Shown here one piece after another: positions 46,143-55,090 of a stretch of DNA of 64,000 nt. Source of the DNA: Flavobacterium micromati (GTDB lineage Bacteria; Bacteroidota; Bacteroidia; Flavobacteriales; Flavobacteriaceae). A model generated the notes under the pieces. It saw only the letters and a program-made list of their open reading frames with translations, did no database searches and was not told the DNA's origin. Position numbers and translations under genes: made by a program. The number at the start of each line of letters is the position of its first letter. Positions within the stretch are counted from its first letter, which is position 1. Location of the stretch: positions 1 through 64,000 of the forward strand of contig NZ_FQWF01000004.1 in assembly GCF_900129585.1 (NCBI RefSeq), written 5' to 3'.

Positions 46143-46478
46143 ATGGAATTAACGTGGACTGAATTTGAAAAAGTAGAAATGCGAGTGGGAACAATTCTAA
46201 AAGTAACTGATTTTCCTGAGGCGAGAAAACCAGCGTATCAACTCACAATAGACTTTGGTTCAGAAATAGGAATTCTAAAATCTTCTGCGCAAATCACGCA
46301 GCGATATTCAAAGGAAATGTTGACTGATAGACAGATTATTGCCGTAATAAATTTTCCAAATAAACAAATTGGAAAATTTATGAGTGAATGCCTAGTTTTA
46401 GGAGCAGTAGGAACGGATGGCGATGTTATTTTACTTACTCCAGATTTTAAAATAGAAAATGGATTACGGATAGGTTGA
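46143..46478 (+). CDS. csaA: CsaA-type tRNA-binding chaperone-like protein
   Basis: A 111-residue OB-fold protein matching CsaA: FEKVEMRVGTILKVTDFPEARKP at the start, QITQRYSKEMLTDRQIIAVINFP in the middle and SECLVLGA near the end. CsaA dimers bind tRNA-like structures and have export-related chaperone activity in some bacteria. Its stop is 1 bp from the stop of the convergent membrane-protein gene, with no room for a terminator between them. Confidence 0.93.
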   Translation: MELTWTEFEKVEMRVGTILKVTDFPEARKPAYQLTIDFGSEIGILKSSAQITQRYSKEMLTDRQIIAVINFPNKQIGKFMSECLVLGAVGTDGDVILLTPDFKIENGLRIG

Positions 46479-46479
46479 T

Positions 46480-47400
46480 TTATGTCTCAAAAGGGCTTTC
46501 CATTTTTACTTCTAAAGTTTCGTATTTATTGTGGATGTACAAGATTAGGACACCAAACAGAACTGCCGAAACAATTAAAATTGTATTCAAAATTCCATCT
46601 GTACCAAAAGAAATTTTTATTAATATCGTTGAAATTATAAAGCCCGAATTCCTAATTACTCTGCTAAATTTATCTGAAAGGAAGAAGGAAAATAGTAATA
46701 AAAATACTTCCATAATTATAAGAATTGTAAAAAATTGTTCGAAGAAAATTGTGTTTATATCCTTAATATGATCAACTATTTCTGTTATTGAAAAGAAACT
46801 TTCATAAATCCAATGTCCTAAACTATAAATTGATAAAACTAAAAATATTGGTATCAGAACCATTGCAAAAACATTTTTGAGTTTGATAAATTTAGTAATT
46901 ACAATTGTTTTTTGAATTTTAGATTGATTAATTTCATTTTTTCTGTTGAGGTTGTAAAACACAAAAATTAAGTAAAACAGAATTGTTGTTGCAACAATAT
47001 CAAGGGCGAAATTGACATTTGCTTTTATACTAAACCAGTTTTCACTAAACTCTAATTTAGTCATATCTTTAAAAATTCTACGGATAATTATTAAAGTTAT
47101 TATTTCGTATTGCTTCCCAATGTAAATGGTTGTAGACTTTGGTAAATAATAAACGAGTAAATAAACTTCATAAATTAAGATAAAGGAGAATGGTGTGTAA
47201 ATTGCAGTTATAGGATCACTAAGTAAATTTGTACGATCGTTTATTAAAATTAGATCTAAATCTACTAAAGTTATAACCAATAAATGCAGCAGAAAACTAA
47301 GTATTGCTATTGATACAAAGAAAATTTCAGCTCTTTTTTTTGTTTTTTCTGATAAAAGTATGGTGTAAAGAACTGAAAATAACGATCTTGTTTCTGTCAT
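46480..47400 (-). CDS. Predicted membrane protein, no recognised family
   Basis: 306 residues with about six to seven hydrophobic segments (near 25-45, 65-90, 135-155, 180-200, 225-245, 255-275 and 275-295) separated by short charged loops. There is no signal peptide and no motif I can name. It ends in a charged tail (HNKYETLEVKMESPFE). Lone genes of this type occur in many flavobacterial genomes. Its own promoter must lie between 47401 and the terminator of the preceding gene. Function unknown. Confidence 0.75.
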   Translation of the reverse strand: MTETRSLFSVLYTILLSEKTKKRAEIFFVSIAILSFLLHLLVITLVDLDLILINDRTNLLSDPITAIYTPFSFILIYEVYLLVYYLPKSTTIYIGKQYEIITLIIIRRIFKDMTKLEFSENWFSIKANVNFALDIVATTILFYLIFVFYNLNRKNEINQSKIQKTIVITKFIKLKNVFAMVLIPIFLVLSIYSLGHWIYESFFSITEIVDHIKDINTIFFEQFFTILIIMEVFLLLFSFFLSDKFSRVIRNSGFIISTILIKISFGTDGILNTILIVSAVLFGVLILYIHNKYETLEVKMESPFET

Positions 47401-47430
47401 CTGATTTTTTATATGGTCAAACTTAATAAA

Positions 47431-47466
47431 AAAAACCTGACGTTCAAGTGAAGTTCAGGCTTTTAA
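47431..47466 (-). terminator. Terminator of the DUF3276 gene
   Basis: Minus-strand CCTGA/TCAGG hairpin with weaker inner pairing, followed by eight T. Confidence 0.6.
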
Positions 47467-47492
47467 CTATCGTTTAAGTTTTTTTTTTATTT

Positions 47493-47873
47493 TTAAATAT
47501 CATCAAACTCTAAATTTGTAAAAGCTGAGGTTTCTGGTATGATATAATCATCTGATTTTTCAGATGTGAAATCTTTTTTAAAATCTTTTTGATGTCTTTC
47601 TGATATAACTTCTTCGCCTTTATGGTTTAACACATAAGACGTCATTTCTCCTAAAATCTCTGCAAAAGCTGTAAAATCCTCTTTGTACAAATAGATTTTA
47701 TGCTTTTTAAAATGGAATGAGCCATCTTCTTCGGTAAATTTTTTACTTTCGGTAATTGTGATGTAATAATCATCTGCTTTTGTTGCTCTTACATCAAAGA
47801 AATAAGTTCTTCTTCCAGCTCGTAAAACTTTAGAAAATATTTCCTCTTTTTCTAACATGTCATGTTCTCTCAT
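47493..47873 (-). CDS. PUR-domain protein (DUF3276)
   Basis: 126 residues from the ATG at 47873 (MREHDMLEKEEIFSKVLRAG); an in-frame ATG 36 bp upstream gives an atypical extension. The core is the single PUR-alpha-like nucleic-acid-binding repeat conserved across Bacteroidota: RRTYFFDVRATKADDYYITI, then KKHKIYLYKEDFTAFAEIL. It ends in an acidic tail. PUR repeats bind single-stranded DNA or RNA; the cellular role of the bacterial form is not well defined. It lies downstream of the ABC exporter gene with a 71-bp gap. Confidence 0.9.
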   Translation of the reverse strand: MREHDMLEKEEIFSKVLRAGRRTYFFDVRATKADDYYITITESKKFTEEDGSFHFKKHKIYLYKEDFTAFAEILGEMTSYVLNHKGEEVISERHQKDFKKDFTSEKSDDYIIPETSAFTNLEFDDI

Positions 47874-47944
47874 AATCCTCTCTGTCAATTTATGGTTGTT
47901 AACTAGCAATCAAAAATCTATAAAAAATAGATATAAAACAACAT

Positions 47945-49705
47945 TTATATCATTTCTTTTTCTGAAAGTTGTTTCAAATATAAAGCTGAATAATACCCTT
48001 CTTGATTTATCAATTGATTATGAGAACCTTGTTGCACAATTTGTCCGTTGTCAATGATAATGATTTTATCGGCATTCTTCGCTGATGATACACGATGACT
48101 AACAATAATGGTTGTTTTATCTTTGCATATTTCATCTAAATTATTGAGTATAGCCTCTTCTGTTTGAGTATCTACAGCAGATAAACAATCGTCAAACAGC
48201 AATATGGGTGGATTTTTAATAATTGCGCGGGCAATAGAAACTCTTTGCTTTTGACCGCCAGAAAGTGTAATTCCTCTTTCTCCTAGGACAGTTTCATATT
48301 GCTTATTAAACCCCATTATATTATCATGTACAACAGCACTTTTAGCCGCTGATTTTACTTCTTCGTCAGTTGCATTTTCTTTACCAAACATGATATTATT
48401 CTTGATACTATCTGAGAATAAAAAAGCATCTTGTGGAACAATTCCTATGCTATTTCTCAAATCAAAAATATTAATCGTACTTATTTCGTTTTTGTCAATA
48501 GTAATTTTACCATCTGACACGTCGTACATTCTTGAAATCAATGATAAGATAGTCGATTTTCCAGAGCCAGTTTTTCCTAAAATTGCAAGTGTTTCCCCTT
48601 TTTTTACTGTGAAAGAAATTCCATTTAAAGCGGTTATATTTGTGTCTTCATAAGTGTAGCTGACGTTTTCGAAAGATATGGAGCCGTCAATAACCGACTT
48701 ATTTTCGTTATTGTTTTTTATTTCTGGTTCTACTTTTAGGAATTCATTTAATCTTTTTTGAGAAGCTTCTGCCTCTTGAACCATAGAGGAAACCCAACCT
48801 AAGGAGGCAACTGGCCAAGTTAGCATATTTACATAGAGAATAAATTCGGCGATGGTTCCAATGTTTTTTATCGTTCCGTCAATGTACATTAATCCGCCAA
48901 AATAGATAACAACTAAGTTACTAACTCCAATTAGCGCTAGCATTAAAGGTCCAAATAATGATTGCACTTTAGCTAAATTCAAACTTTTACTTTTGCTTTC
49001 GTTTGCTAAATTGACCATGTTTTTCTGGTGTTGATTTTCCATTGAATATGCTTTTATTACTCGGATTCCTGAGAATATTTCTTGCGAAAAACTGGAAACT
49101 TTAGATAGATATTGTTGGAAAATAGTACTTCTAACATTTATTTCAGAACTTAATTTAAAAATCGCATAAGATAAGATTGGCAGCGGCAATAATGTATATA
49201 ATGTTAATCTTGGCGATACATTGTACATATAAACGATCACAATAGTAAAACGGATTGCTGTATTTATGGTGTACATAACGGCGGGACCAACATACATTCT
49301 CACTTTAGAAACATCTTCACTAATTCGGTTCATTAAATCTCCTGTACGATTTTGTTTATAAAAATTTTGTGACAGATTTTCATATTGACGGAACACCTCA
49401 TTTTTAAGATCAAATTCAATGTGGCGTGACATTACAATTAAGGTTTGTCTCATCAAGAACGTTAAAAAACCCGCAATGATTGTTGTTGCGATGATTAAAA
49501 GTATGTTTGAAACTAGCTCTGCCTGAATAACTGATTTGGCGATGGTTTTATCTTTGGCGAAAGCCTCAATAACCTTAAAGGATTTGCTTATCAACTTTGG
49601 TGTGAAAAGCATAAAGATTTGCGCAATAATTGTAAAAACAATACCTAGCAAAAAACTGTATTTGTATTTGACAAAGTATTTGTTTAAATATTGTAATTCT
49701 TTCAT
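47945..49705 (-). CDS. ABC exporter, fused permease and ATPase (MsbA-like)
   Basis: A 586-residue half-transporter: six membrane helices in the first ~310 residues, then an ATPase domain. ATPase motifs are Walker A GKTGSGKST near residue 380, Q-loop GIVPQDAFLF, signature LSGGQKQR, Walker B ILLFDDCLSAVD and switch His in IIVSHR. All are intact. It would export lipids, peptides or drugs as a homodimer or heterodimer, but nothing nearby tells which. The Walker B region has DDCLSAVD instead of DEATSALD, so the catalytic Glu position is Asp. This substitution often marks the degenerate site of heterodimeric exporters. Confidence 0.9.
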   Translation of the reverse strand: MKELQYLNKYFVKYKYSFLLGIVFTIIAQIFMLFTPKLISKSFKVIEAFAKDKTIAKSVIQAELVSNILLIIATTIIAGFLTFLMRQTLIVMSRHIEFDLKNEVFRQYENLSQNFYKQNRTGDLMNRISEDVSKVRMYVGPAVMYTINTAIRFTIVIVYMYNVSPRLTLYTLLPLPILSYAIFKLSSEINVRSTIFQQYLSKVSSFSQEIFSGIRVIKAYSMENQHQKNMVNLANESKSKSLNLAKVQSLFGPLMLALIGVSNLVVIYFGGLMYIDGTIKNIGTIAEFILYVNMLTWPVASLGWVSSMVQEAEASQKRLNEFLKVEPEIKNNNENKSVIDGSISFENVSYTYEDTNITALNGISFTVKKGETLAILGKTGSGKSTILSLISRMYDVSDGKITIDKNEISTINIFDLRNSIGIVPQDAFLFSDSIKNNIMFGKENATDEEVKSAAKSAVVHDNIMGFNKQYETVLGERGITLSGGQKQRVSIARAIIKNPPILLFDDCLSAVDTQTEEAILNNLDEICKDKTTIIVSHRVSSAKNADKIIIIDNGQIVQQGSHNQLINQEGYYSALYLKQLSEKEMI

Positions 49706-49907
49706 TTTATTAAGATATTCTGTGTTGAAACGATATTAATTTTAGAGTAAAGGATATTTTTTGCTAATTTGATTAATTGTACAAATGTCTTATATATTAA
49801 TGGATTAGCGATTTCTTTTGCAATAGCGTAACATAAATTTATTTTTTATGTATTTTTGGATTGTCTTTTTAATAAATTCATAATTTCACCCCTTTAAAAA
49901 CTATACT

Positions 49908-51014
49908 ATGAATGCAGCTTTCACAACTAGCAACGAACTTCAAAAAATGGATCCCGTATTTGGTCAAACGTCATTTGATGATCACGAACAAATTGTATTT
50001 TGCAACGACAAAGATACAGGTTTAAAAGCAATTATTGGTATTCATAATTCAGTTATGGGGCCCGCTTTAGGTGGTACTAGAATGTATAATTATTCAAATG
50101 AATGGGAAGCATTAAATGATGTATTACGACTTTCTCGCGGTATGACTTTTAAAGCAGCAATTACAGGACTGAATATTGGTGGAGGAAAAGCAGTTATTAT
50201 TGGCGATCCAAAAACTCAAAAAACGCCAGAATTGATGCGTAAATTTGGTGAATTTGTACATTCTTTAAGCGGAAGGTATATTACCGCCGAAGATATGGGA
50301 ATGGAAACTAGAGACATGGATATTGTGAGAGATGTTACACCATATGTAACAGGAATTTCTGAGGAGAGAGGTGGTGCTGGAAATCCCTCACCAGTCACAG
50401 CTTATGGTGTTTTTATGGGAATGAAAGCAGCTGCAAAAAGGCAATTTGGTTCTGATAATTTAAGTGGTAAAAAGGTTTTGGTTGAGGGAATAGGCCATGT
50501 AGGTGAAACGCTAGTCGCTTATTTAGTCAAGGAAGGAGCTATTGTTACTATTGCTGACATCAATGAACAAAAATTAAATGAAGTCGCTGCAACATACAAT
50601 ACAACAATTTTTAGAGGCGAAGATTTATACGCTGCTGATGTTGATATTTATGCGCCTTGTGCGATGGGAGCTACAATAAATAATGATACTGTTTACAAAA
50701 TTAAAGCTAAAGTAATTGCTGGTGCGGCTAATAATCAATTAGCAGATGAGAATATTCACGGCGCAATTCTTCAAGAAAGAGGAATTTTATACGCTCCAGA
50801 TTTCTTGATTAACGCTGGCGGAATTATTAATGTCTACGCAGAATTAGCACATTATGACAAAGCAGAGATTACACGTAGAACGGAAAACATTTATGATACA
50901 ACATTAGAAATCTTTGATTTTGCCATTGCAAATAAAATGACAACTCACACAGCAGCCTTGACTATTGCTCAAAACCGTATTAATCAAAGAAAAATCGAGA
51001 ATAGTAGAAGATAG
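49908..51014 (+). CDS. Leucine dehydrogenase (Glu/Leu/Phe/Val family)
   Basis: A 368-residue NAD-dependent oxidative deaminase of branched-chain amino acids. The substrate-binding core reads GPALGGTRMYNY, then TFKAAITGLNIGGGKAVIIG with the catalytic Lys. The dinucleotide motif is VEGIGHVGETLVAYL. The length of about 365 and the sequence KAAITGLNIGGGKAV favour leucine or valine dehydrogenase over glutamate dehydrogenase (about 420-450). A TATTTTTG element lies at 49851-49858, 50 bp before the ATG. Followed by 7-bp-period sequence. Confidence 0.9.
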   Translation: MNAAFTTSNELQKMDPVFGQTSFDDHEQIVFCNDKDTGLKAIIGIHNSVMGPALGGTRMYNYSNEWEALNDVLRLSRGMTFKAAITGLNIGGGKAVIIGDPKTQKTPELMRKFGEFVHSLSGRYITAEDMGMETRDMDIVRDVTPYVTGISEERGGAGNPSPVTAYGVFMGMKAAAKRQFGSDNLSGKKVLVEGIGHVGETLVAYLVKEGAIVTIADINEQKLNEVAATYNTTIFRGEDLYAADVDIYAPCAMGATINNDTVYKIKAKVIAGAANNQLADENIHGAILQERGILYAPDFLINAGGIINVYAELAHYDKAEITRRTENIYDTTLEIFDFAIANKMTTHTAALTIAQNRINQRKIENSRR

Positions 51015-51052
51015 TGATCAGTGTTTAGTGTTTAGTGATTCGTGTTCAGTGA
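51012..51052. repeat. 7-bp-period sequence after leucine dehydrogenase gene
   Basis: Heptads AGTGATC, AGTGTTT, AGTGTTT, AGTGATT, CGTGTTC, AGTGAAT run from the stop codon. Confidence 0.65.
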
Positions 51053-51239
51053 ATGGAGTAAATTAAATGCTGAAAGATTATTAAATTAATTGTAGAAAAT
51101 GAATGAATTATCTGTTTTCTTGAGCAATTGATTGTTTAAATCTAACCACTGAACACTTTAAAATAAAGTACCGATATATTTTATTTAGAAAAATGAAATA
51201 CTTATTTTTGCACCCTAATTTATAAAAAGTTCTTACAAG

Positions 51240-52184
51240 GTGGTAAATAGAAGACACATTCGCGTTAAAGTTATGCAGTCCATTTATGCGATGCATCAAA
51301 GCGGTTCAGATAACCTAGAGAAAGAAGAAAAATTTCTTTTTTATAGTATCGAAAATATCCAAGATTTATACCTTGTTATGTTATCATCGCTAATTGAAAT
51401 TTGCAAAACAGAATCGATCTTTTTGCATAAATCAAGTCTAAAGCACCTTGCAACTCCTGAAGAGCGCAAGCCGAATGAGAAATTCATCAAAAATCAAATT
51501 TTCCAAATTCTGTCAGACAATAATTCGCTGAGTATTGCGCTGGAAACTCGCAAAATTAATAATTGGTCGCTAAACGATGATTATATTTTACTGCTTTTAA
51601 ATGATGTGAAAACAAGCAAATTATATGCTGATTACATGACTAATGCAGTCAATACATTTGAAGAAGATCGCCAATTTATTGTTGATTTATTCATGGATGT
51701 TATTGTACCAAATGAAAAGTTATACGATTATTTAGAAGATGACAAACTAACATGGGTTGACGATATTCCGCTTGTAAACACTCATATTATCAAACAATTG
51801 AAAGCGATTAAAGCAGGTGAAAATGATAATTTTAGAGTTCCTAAATTGTATAAAGACAATGAGGATAGGGATTTTGTGAAAGATTTGTTTCGAAAAACAG
51901 TTTTAAACGAAAAAGAGTTAGCAAAGGAATACCTTGATAAAACACCAAATTGGGACGCTGATAGAATTGCCGAAATTGACACAATAATCTTGAAAATGGC
52001 CATTTGTGAATTTTTGAAATTTCCGTCAATTCCAGTAAAAGTAACCCTTAACGAATATTTAGAGGTTGCAAAAGAATATTCTACACCGAAAAGTAGTATT
52101 TTTATCAACGGAATTTTAGATAATTTGGTTAAAGAATTAAACAGTAATAAAAGAATCATTAAAGCCGGTCGCGGTTTAATGTAA
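51240..52184 (+). CDS. nusB: Transcription antitermination factor NusB, long Bacteroidota form
   Basis: 314 residues with a GTG start at 51240 (VNRRHIRVKVMQSIYAMHQSG), which matches the expected N-terminus; no ATG fits. The NusB RNA-binding fold is split. The N-terminal RRHIRVKVMQSIY helix is at the start, and the C-terminal half (about 200-305) has the core AEIDTIILKMAICEFLKFPSIPVKVTLNEYLEVAKEYSTPKSSIFINGIL. About 150 extra residues lie between, as in other Bacteroidota. It acts with NusE/S10 at boxA RNA in rRNA operons. A TATTTTTG element at 51203-51210 lies 30 bp before the start. Confidence 0.93.
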   Translation: MVNRRHIRVKVMQSIYAMHQSGSDNLEKEEKFLFYSIENIQDLYLVMLSSLIEICKTESIFLHKSSLKHLATPEERKPNEKFIKNQIFQILSDNNSLSIALETRKINNWSLNDDYILLLLNDVKTSKLYADYMTNAVNTFEEDRQFIVDLFMDVIVPNEKLYDYLEDDKLTWVDDIPLVNTHIIKQLKAIKAGENDNFRVPKLYKDNEDRDFVKDLFRKTVLNEKELAKEYLDKTPNWDADRIAEIDTIILKMAICEFLKFPSIPVKVTLNEYLEVAKEYSTPKSSIFINGILDNLVKELNSNKRIIKAGRGLM

Positions 52185-52212
52185 TAACTAACAAAAAAAG
52201 ACAATTAAAATT

Positions 52213-52485
52213 ATGGAACAGTTAACTCAATTTGCACCTTTTATATTAATGTTTGTCGTGATTTATTTTTTCATGATAAGACCACAGCAAAAAAAAGCTA
52301 AAAGTGAGAAAGAATTTGAAAGCGCTCTAAAAGTAGGTGATAAAATTATCACTAAAAGTGGACTTCACGGAAAAGTTTCTGAATTAGCAGATACAACTGT
52401 TGTGATTGAAACCATGTCAGGAAAACTAAAAATGGAGCGTTCTGCTATCTCAATGGAAATGAGTGCAGCATTAGCTAAAAAATAA
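52213..52485 (+). CDS. yajC: Sec translocon accessory protein YajC
   Basis: A 90-residue single-span inner-membrane protein: a membrane helix at about 8-24 (APFILMFVVIYFFMIRP), then the basic QQKKAK stretch and the cytoplasmic domain with GDKIITKSGLHGKVSEL. It associates with SecDF-SecYEG. It is placed 28 bp behind nusB, an arrangement common in Bacteroidota, and is followed by a strong terminator. Confidence 0.95.
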   Translation: MEQLTQFAPFILMFVVIYFFMIRPQQKKAKSEKEFESALKVGDKIITKSGLHGKVSELADTTVVIETMSGKLKMERSAISMEMSAALAKK

Positions 52486-52502
52486 TTCCTTCTTCAAAAT
52501 TT

Positions 52503-52543
52503 AAAAAAAGTCCCAACTGATTTTTCATCTTGGGACTTTTTTT
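52503..52543 (+). terminator. Terminator of nusB-yajC
   Basis: A 14-bp stem (AAAGTCCCAA/TTGGGACTTT core) with a 13-nt loop and a T-run. Confidence 0.88.
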
Positions 52544-52606
52544 ATGATTTTTAGATTATTATTTTACGAGGTCTGCTTAGAGAACTAGAATTTATCAGGT
52601 ACAATT

Positions 52607-53392
52607 TTAACTAAAGCGCAACCGCACATAAACATGTTTTATTCCTTTTTTATCTGATTCTCTTTCGTCAATTTCTAATATGTCGGTTAATGATTTTAGC
52701 ATGGGCGTTAATTTTGTAAAACCATAACTTCTTGGATCAAATTCTGGTTTTCTTTTCACAATTAGATTTCCTACATCGCCCAGAAATGCCCATCCATCAT
52801 CATCGCAAATATCTTCTATTGTAGTTTCAATAAGTTCTATAGTTTGCATTTCAATCTTATTTGGCGCTTTTTCAACTGGTTTTCCAATTGGTTTTTCCAG
52901 TTGCTTTTTTGAATCAGCGATAGGTTTTTTAGCTTTTTTCTTAATAGCGCCGTCTAGAACTTCGATATAAATAAATCGATCACAAGCAACAATAAAAGAA
53001 TTTGGGGTTTTTTGTTCGCCAATTCCTATTACTTTCATTCCTGATTCTCTCAATCTAATTGCTAATCGAGTAAAATCAGAATCACTAGAAACAATACAAA
53101 AACCATCCACTTTGTCTGAGTACAATAAATCCATCGCATCAATAATCATTGCTGAATCTGATGAATTTTTACCTACAGTATAACTATATTGTTGAATAGG
53201 AGTGATGGCATGTTCTAATAAAACACTTTTCCAGCCGCTAGCATTTGGCTTTGTCCAGTCAGCATAAATACGTTTTGTTGTTGGTGTTCCATATTTAGCA
53301 ATTTCCTCCATCATTCCCTTTACATTGCTATAGGGTACATTATCAGCATCGATGAGTACTGCTAATTTTAATTCTTTTGTATTTTGAGACAT
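52607..53392 (-). CDS. NYN-domain RNase-like protein with OST-HTH/LOTUS domain
   Basis: 261 residues. Residues 8-150 form a NYN (PIN-like) nuclease domain with the acidic cluster LIDADN, then DSAMIIDAMDLLY and SSDSDFTRLAIRLRE. A lysine/proline linker (about 155-185) leads to a C-terminal OST-HTH (LOTUS) domain (about 190-260: WAFLGDVGNLIVKRKPEFDP, YGFTKLTPMLKSL). This NYN-LOTUS arrangement is widespread, and its RNA targets in bacteria are largely unknown. There is no neighbouring operon partner. Confidence 0.9.
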   Translation of the reverse strand: MSQNTKELKLAVLIDADNVPYSNVKGMMEEIAKYGTPTTKRIYADWTKPNASGWKSVLLEHAITPIQQYSYTVGKNSSDSAMIIDAMDLLYSDKVDGFCIVSSDSDFTRLAIRLRESGMKVIGIGEQKTPNSFIVACDRFIYIEVLDGAIKKKAKKPIADSKKQLEKPIGKPVEKAPNKIEMQTIELIETTIEDICDDDGWAFLGDVGNLIVKRKPEFDPRSYGFTKLTPMLKSLTDILEIDERESDKKGIKHVYVRLRFS

Positions 53393-53683
53393 TATAAATC
53401 TTTTGAAAATTGTTAATCAAATATACAAACTTTATTAAGAAATATAGTTTTAAGATAGTGCCATTACGTGTTTGTTCAACCTCTTCTTGCAACACTGTTT
53501 TGCGGTAAACAATAACAATTCTTAATGTAGAAAAATTTACTATTAGAAAACCATACCAAAAGAGAAATTTCTTGTAGACCCATGATAACAAACCCTAAAA
53601 ATAATTTTGCTTTCAAGTCCTTTTTAAACTTTAAATAATTATTTTTGCAACTGCTTAAAATTAATATTATTACTTGATATATT

Positions 53684-54946
53684 ATGGTAAAAGATTTATT
53701 TGAAAGGATTCAAAACAATAAGGGACCGTTAGGAAAATGGGCTTCACAAGCTGAGGGTTATTTTGTTTTTCCAAAGTTAGAAGGTGAGTTGGGTCCAAGA
53801 ATGCAGTTTGGCGGAAAAAATATTTTGAATTGGAGTTTGAATGACTATTTAGGTCTTGCAAATCATCCTGAAGTGCGTAAAGCAGATACTGATGCGGCTG
53901 CCGAATTTGGCGCAGCTTACCCAATGGGAGCCCGAATGATGAGTGGTCACACTAAGTATCACGAGCAATTAGAAAATGAATTAGCCGCTTTTGTAATGAA
54001 AGAATCAGCTTATTTATTAAATTTTGGTTATCAAGGAATTATGTCAACTATTGACGCTTTGGTTTCAAAAAATGATGTAATTGTTTATGATGTAGATGCA
54101 CACGCTTGTATTATTGATGGTGTTCGTTTGCACATGGGAAAACGTTTTACGTACCGTCATAACGATCTTGCAAGTATGGAAAAAAACTTGGAGCGTGCTA
54201 CTAAACTAGCCGAAGTAACTGGAGGAGGAATTCTTTTTATTACAGAAGGAGTTTTTGGAATGCGTGGTCAACAAGGAAAATTGAAAGAGATTGTTGCCAT
54301 GAAGGAAAAGTTTAACTTTCGTTTATTGGTCGATGACGCGCACGGTTTTGGTACACTTGGTAAAACTGGAGCAGGAGCTGGCGAGGAACAAAACTGTCAA
54401 GACGGAATTGATGTTTATTTCTCTACTTTTGCAAAATCGATGGCCAATATTGGTGCTTTCATAGCTGCAGATAAAGACATAATTGATTATTTAAAATACA
54501 ATTTACGTTCTCAAATGTTTGCTAAAGCGTTGCCGATGATCCAAACTATTGGATCGTTAAAAAGATTACAACTATTGCGTGACCACCCAGAATTGAAAAA
54601 TAAATTATGGGAAAATGTGAACGCATTACAAACTGGATTGAGAAGTAGAGGTTTTAATATAGGTGATACAAACACTTGTGTAACTCCTGTTTATCTGGAA
54701 GGAAGTGTACCTGAGGCAATGGTTATGGTAAATGATCTAAGAGAAAACTATGGTATTTTCTTATCAATTGTAATTTATCCAGTTATTCCAAAAGGAATGA
54801 TTTTATTGCGTGTTATTCCAACTGCACCTCATACGTTAGATGATATTAATGAGACTTTAGTTGCTTTTGAAGCAATTCGTGAGAAATTAGTTAACGGAAC
54901 ATACAAGGAAATCGCTTCTCGAACTAAAGTTGATTTAGACGCTTAA
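53684..54946 (+). CDS. Alpha-oxoamine synthase family PLP enzyme (serine palmitoyltransferase-like)
   Basis: 420 residues of the Kbl/BioF/SPT family. The PLP lysine is Lys251 in FSTFAKSMANIGAF, the cofactor motif DDAHGFGTLG precedes it, and GARMMSGHTKYHEQLE is the substrate side. These enzymes condense an amino acid with an acyl-CoA. In Bacteroidota close homologues make sphingolipid or sulfonolipid bases, so serine (or cysteate) acyltransfer is the best guess. 2-amino-3-ketobutyrate ligase and BioF are alternatives that sequence alone does not rule out. No other sphingolipid gene is obvious next to it. Confidence 0.82.
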   Translation: MVKDLFERIQNNKGPLGKWASQAEGYFVFPKLEGELGPRMQFGGKNILNWSLNDYLGLANHPEVRKADTDAAAEFGAAYPMGARMMSGHTKYHEQLENELAAFVMKESAYLLNFGYQGIMSTIDALVSKNDVIVYDVDAHACIIDGVRLHMGKRFTYRHNDLASMEKNLERATKLAEVTGGGILFITEGVFGMRGQQGKLKEIVAMKEKFNFRLLVDDAHGFGTLGKTGAGAGEEQNCQDGIDVYFSTFAKSMANIGAFIAADKDIIDYLKYNLRSQMFAKALPMIQTIGSLKRLQLLRDHPELKNKLWENVNALQTGLRSRGFNIGDTNTCVTPVYLEGSVPEAMVMVNDLRENYGIFLSIVIYPVIPKGMILLRVIPTAPHTLDDINETLVAFEAIREKLVNGTYKEIASRTKVDLDA

Positions 54947-55010
54947 TATCTTTGTTGTAAGTGTAACCTTAGTAGCAATGAAATAGAAAAAGTTTCTTAT
55001 ACAATAAATG

Positions 55011-55042
55011 AAAAATCCATTAGTGTGAGCTAATGGATTTTT
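55011..55042. terminator. Bidirectional terminator
   Basis: A perfect 13-bp stem AAAAATCCATTAG/complement with a 6-nt loop TGTGAG, between the convergent PLP-enzyme and GNAT-like genes. Confidence 0.9.
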
Positions 55043-55090
55043 TGCTTGTGTAAGGTTTTAAAAATTGACTTTTTTAAAGCGCATCACTGT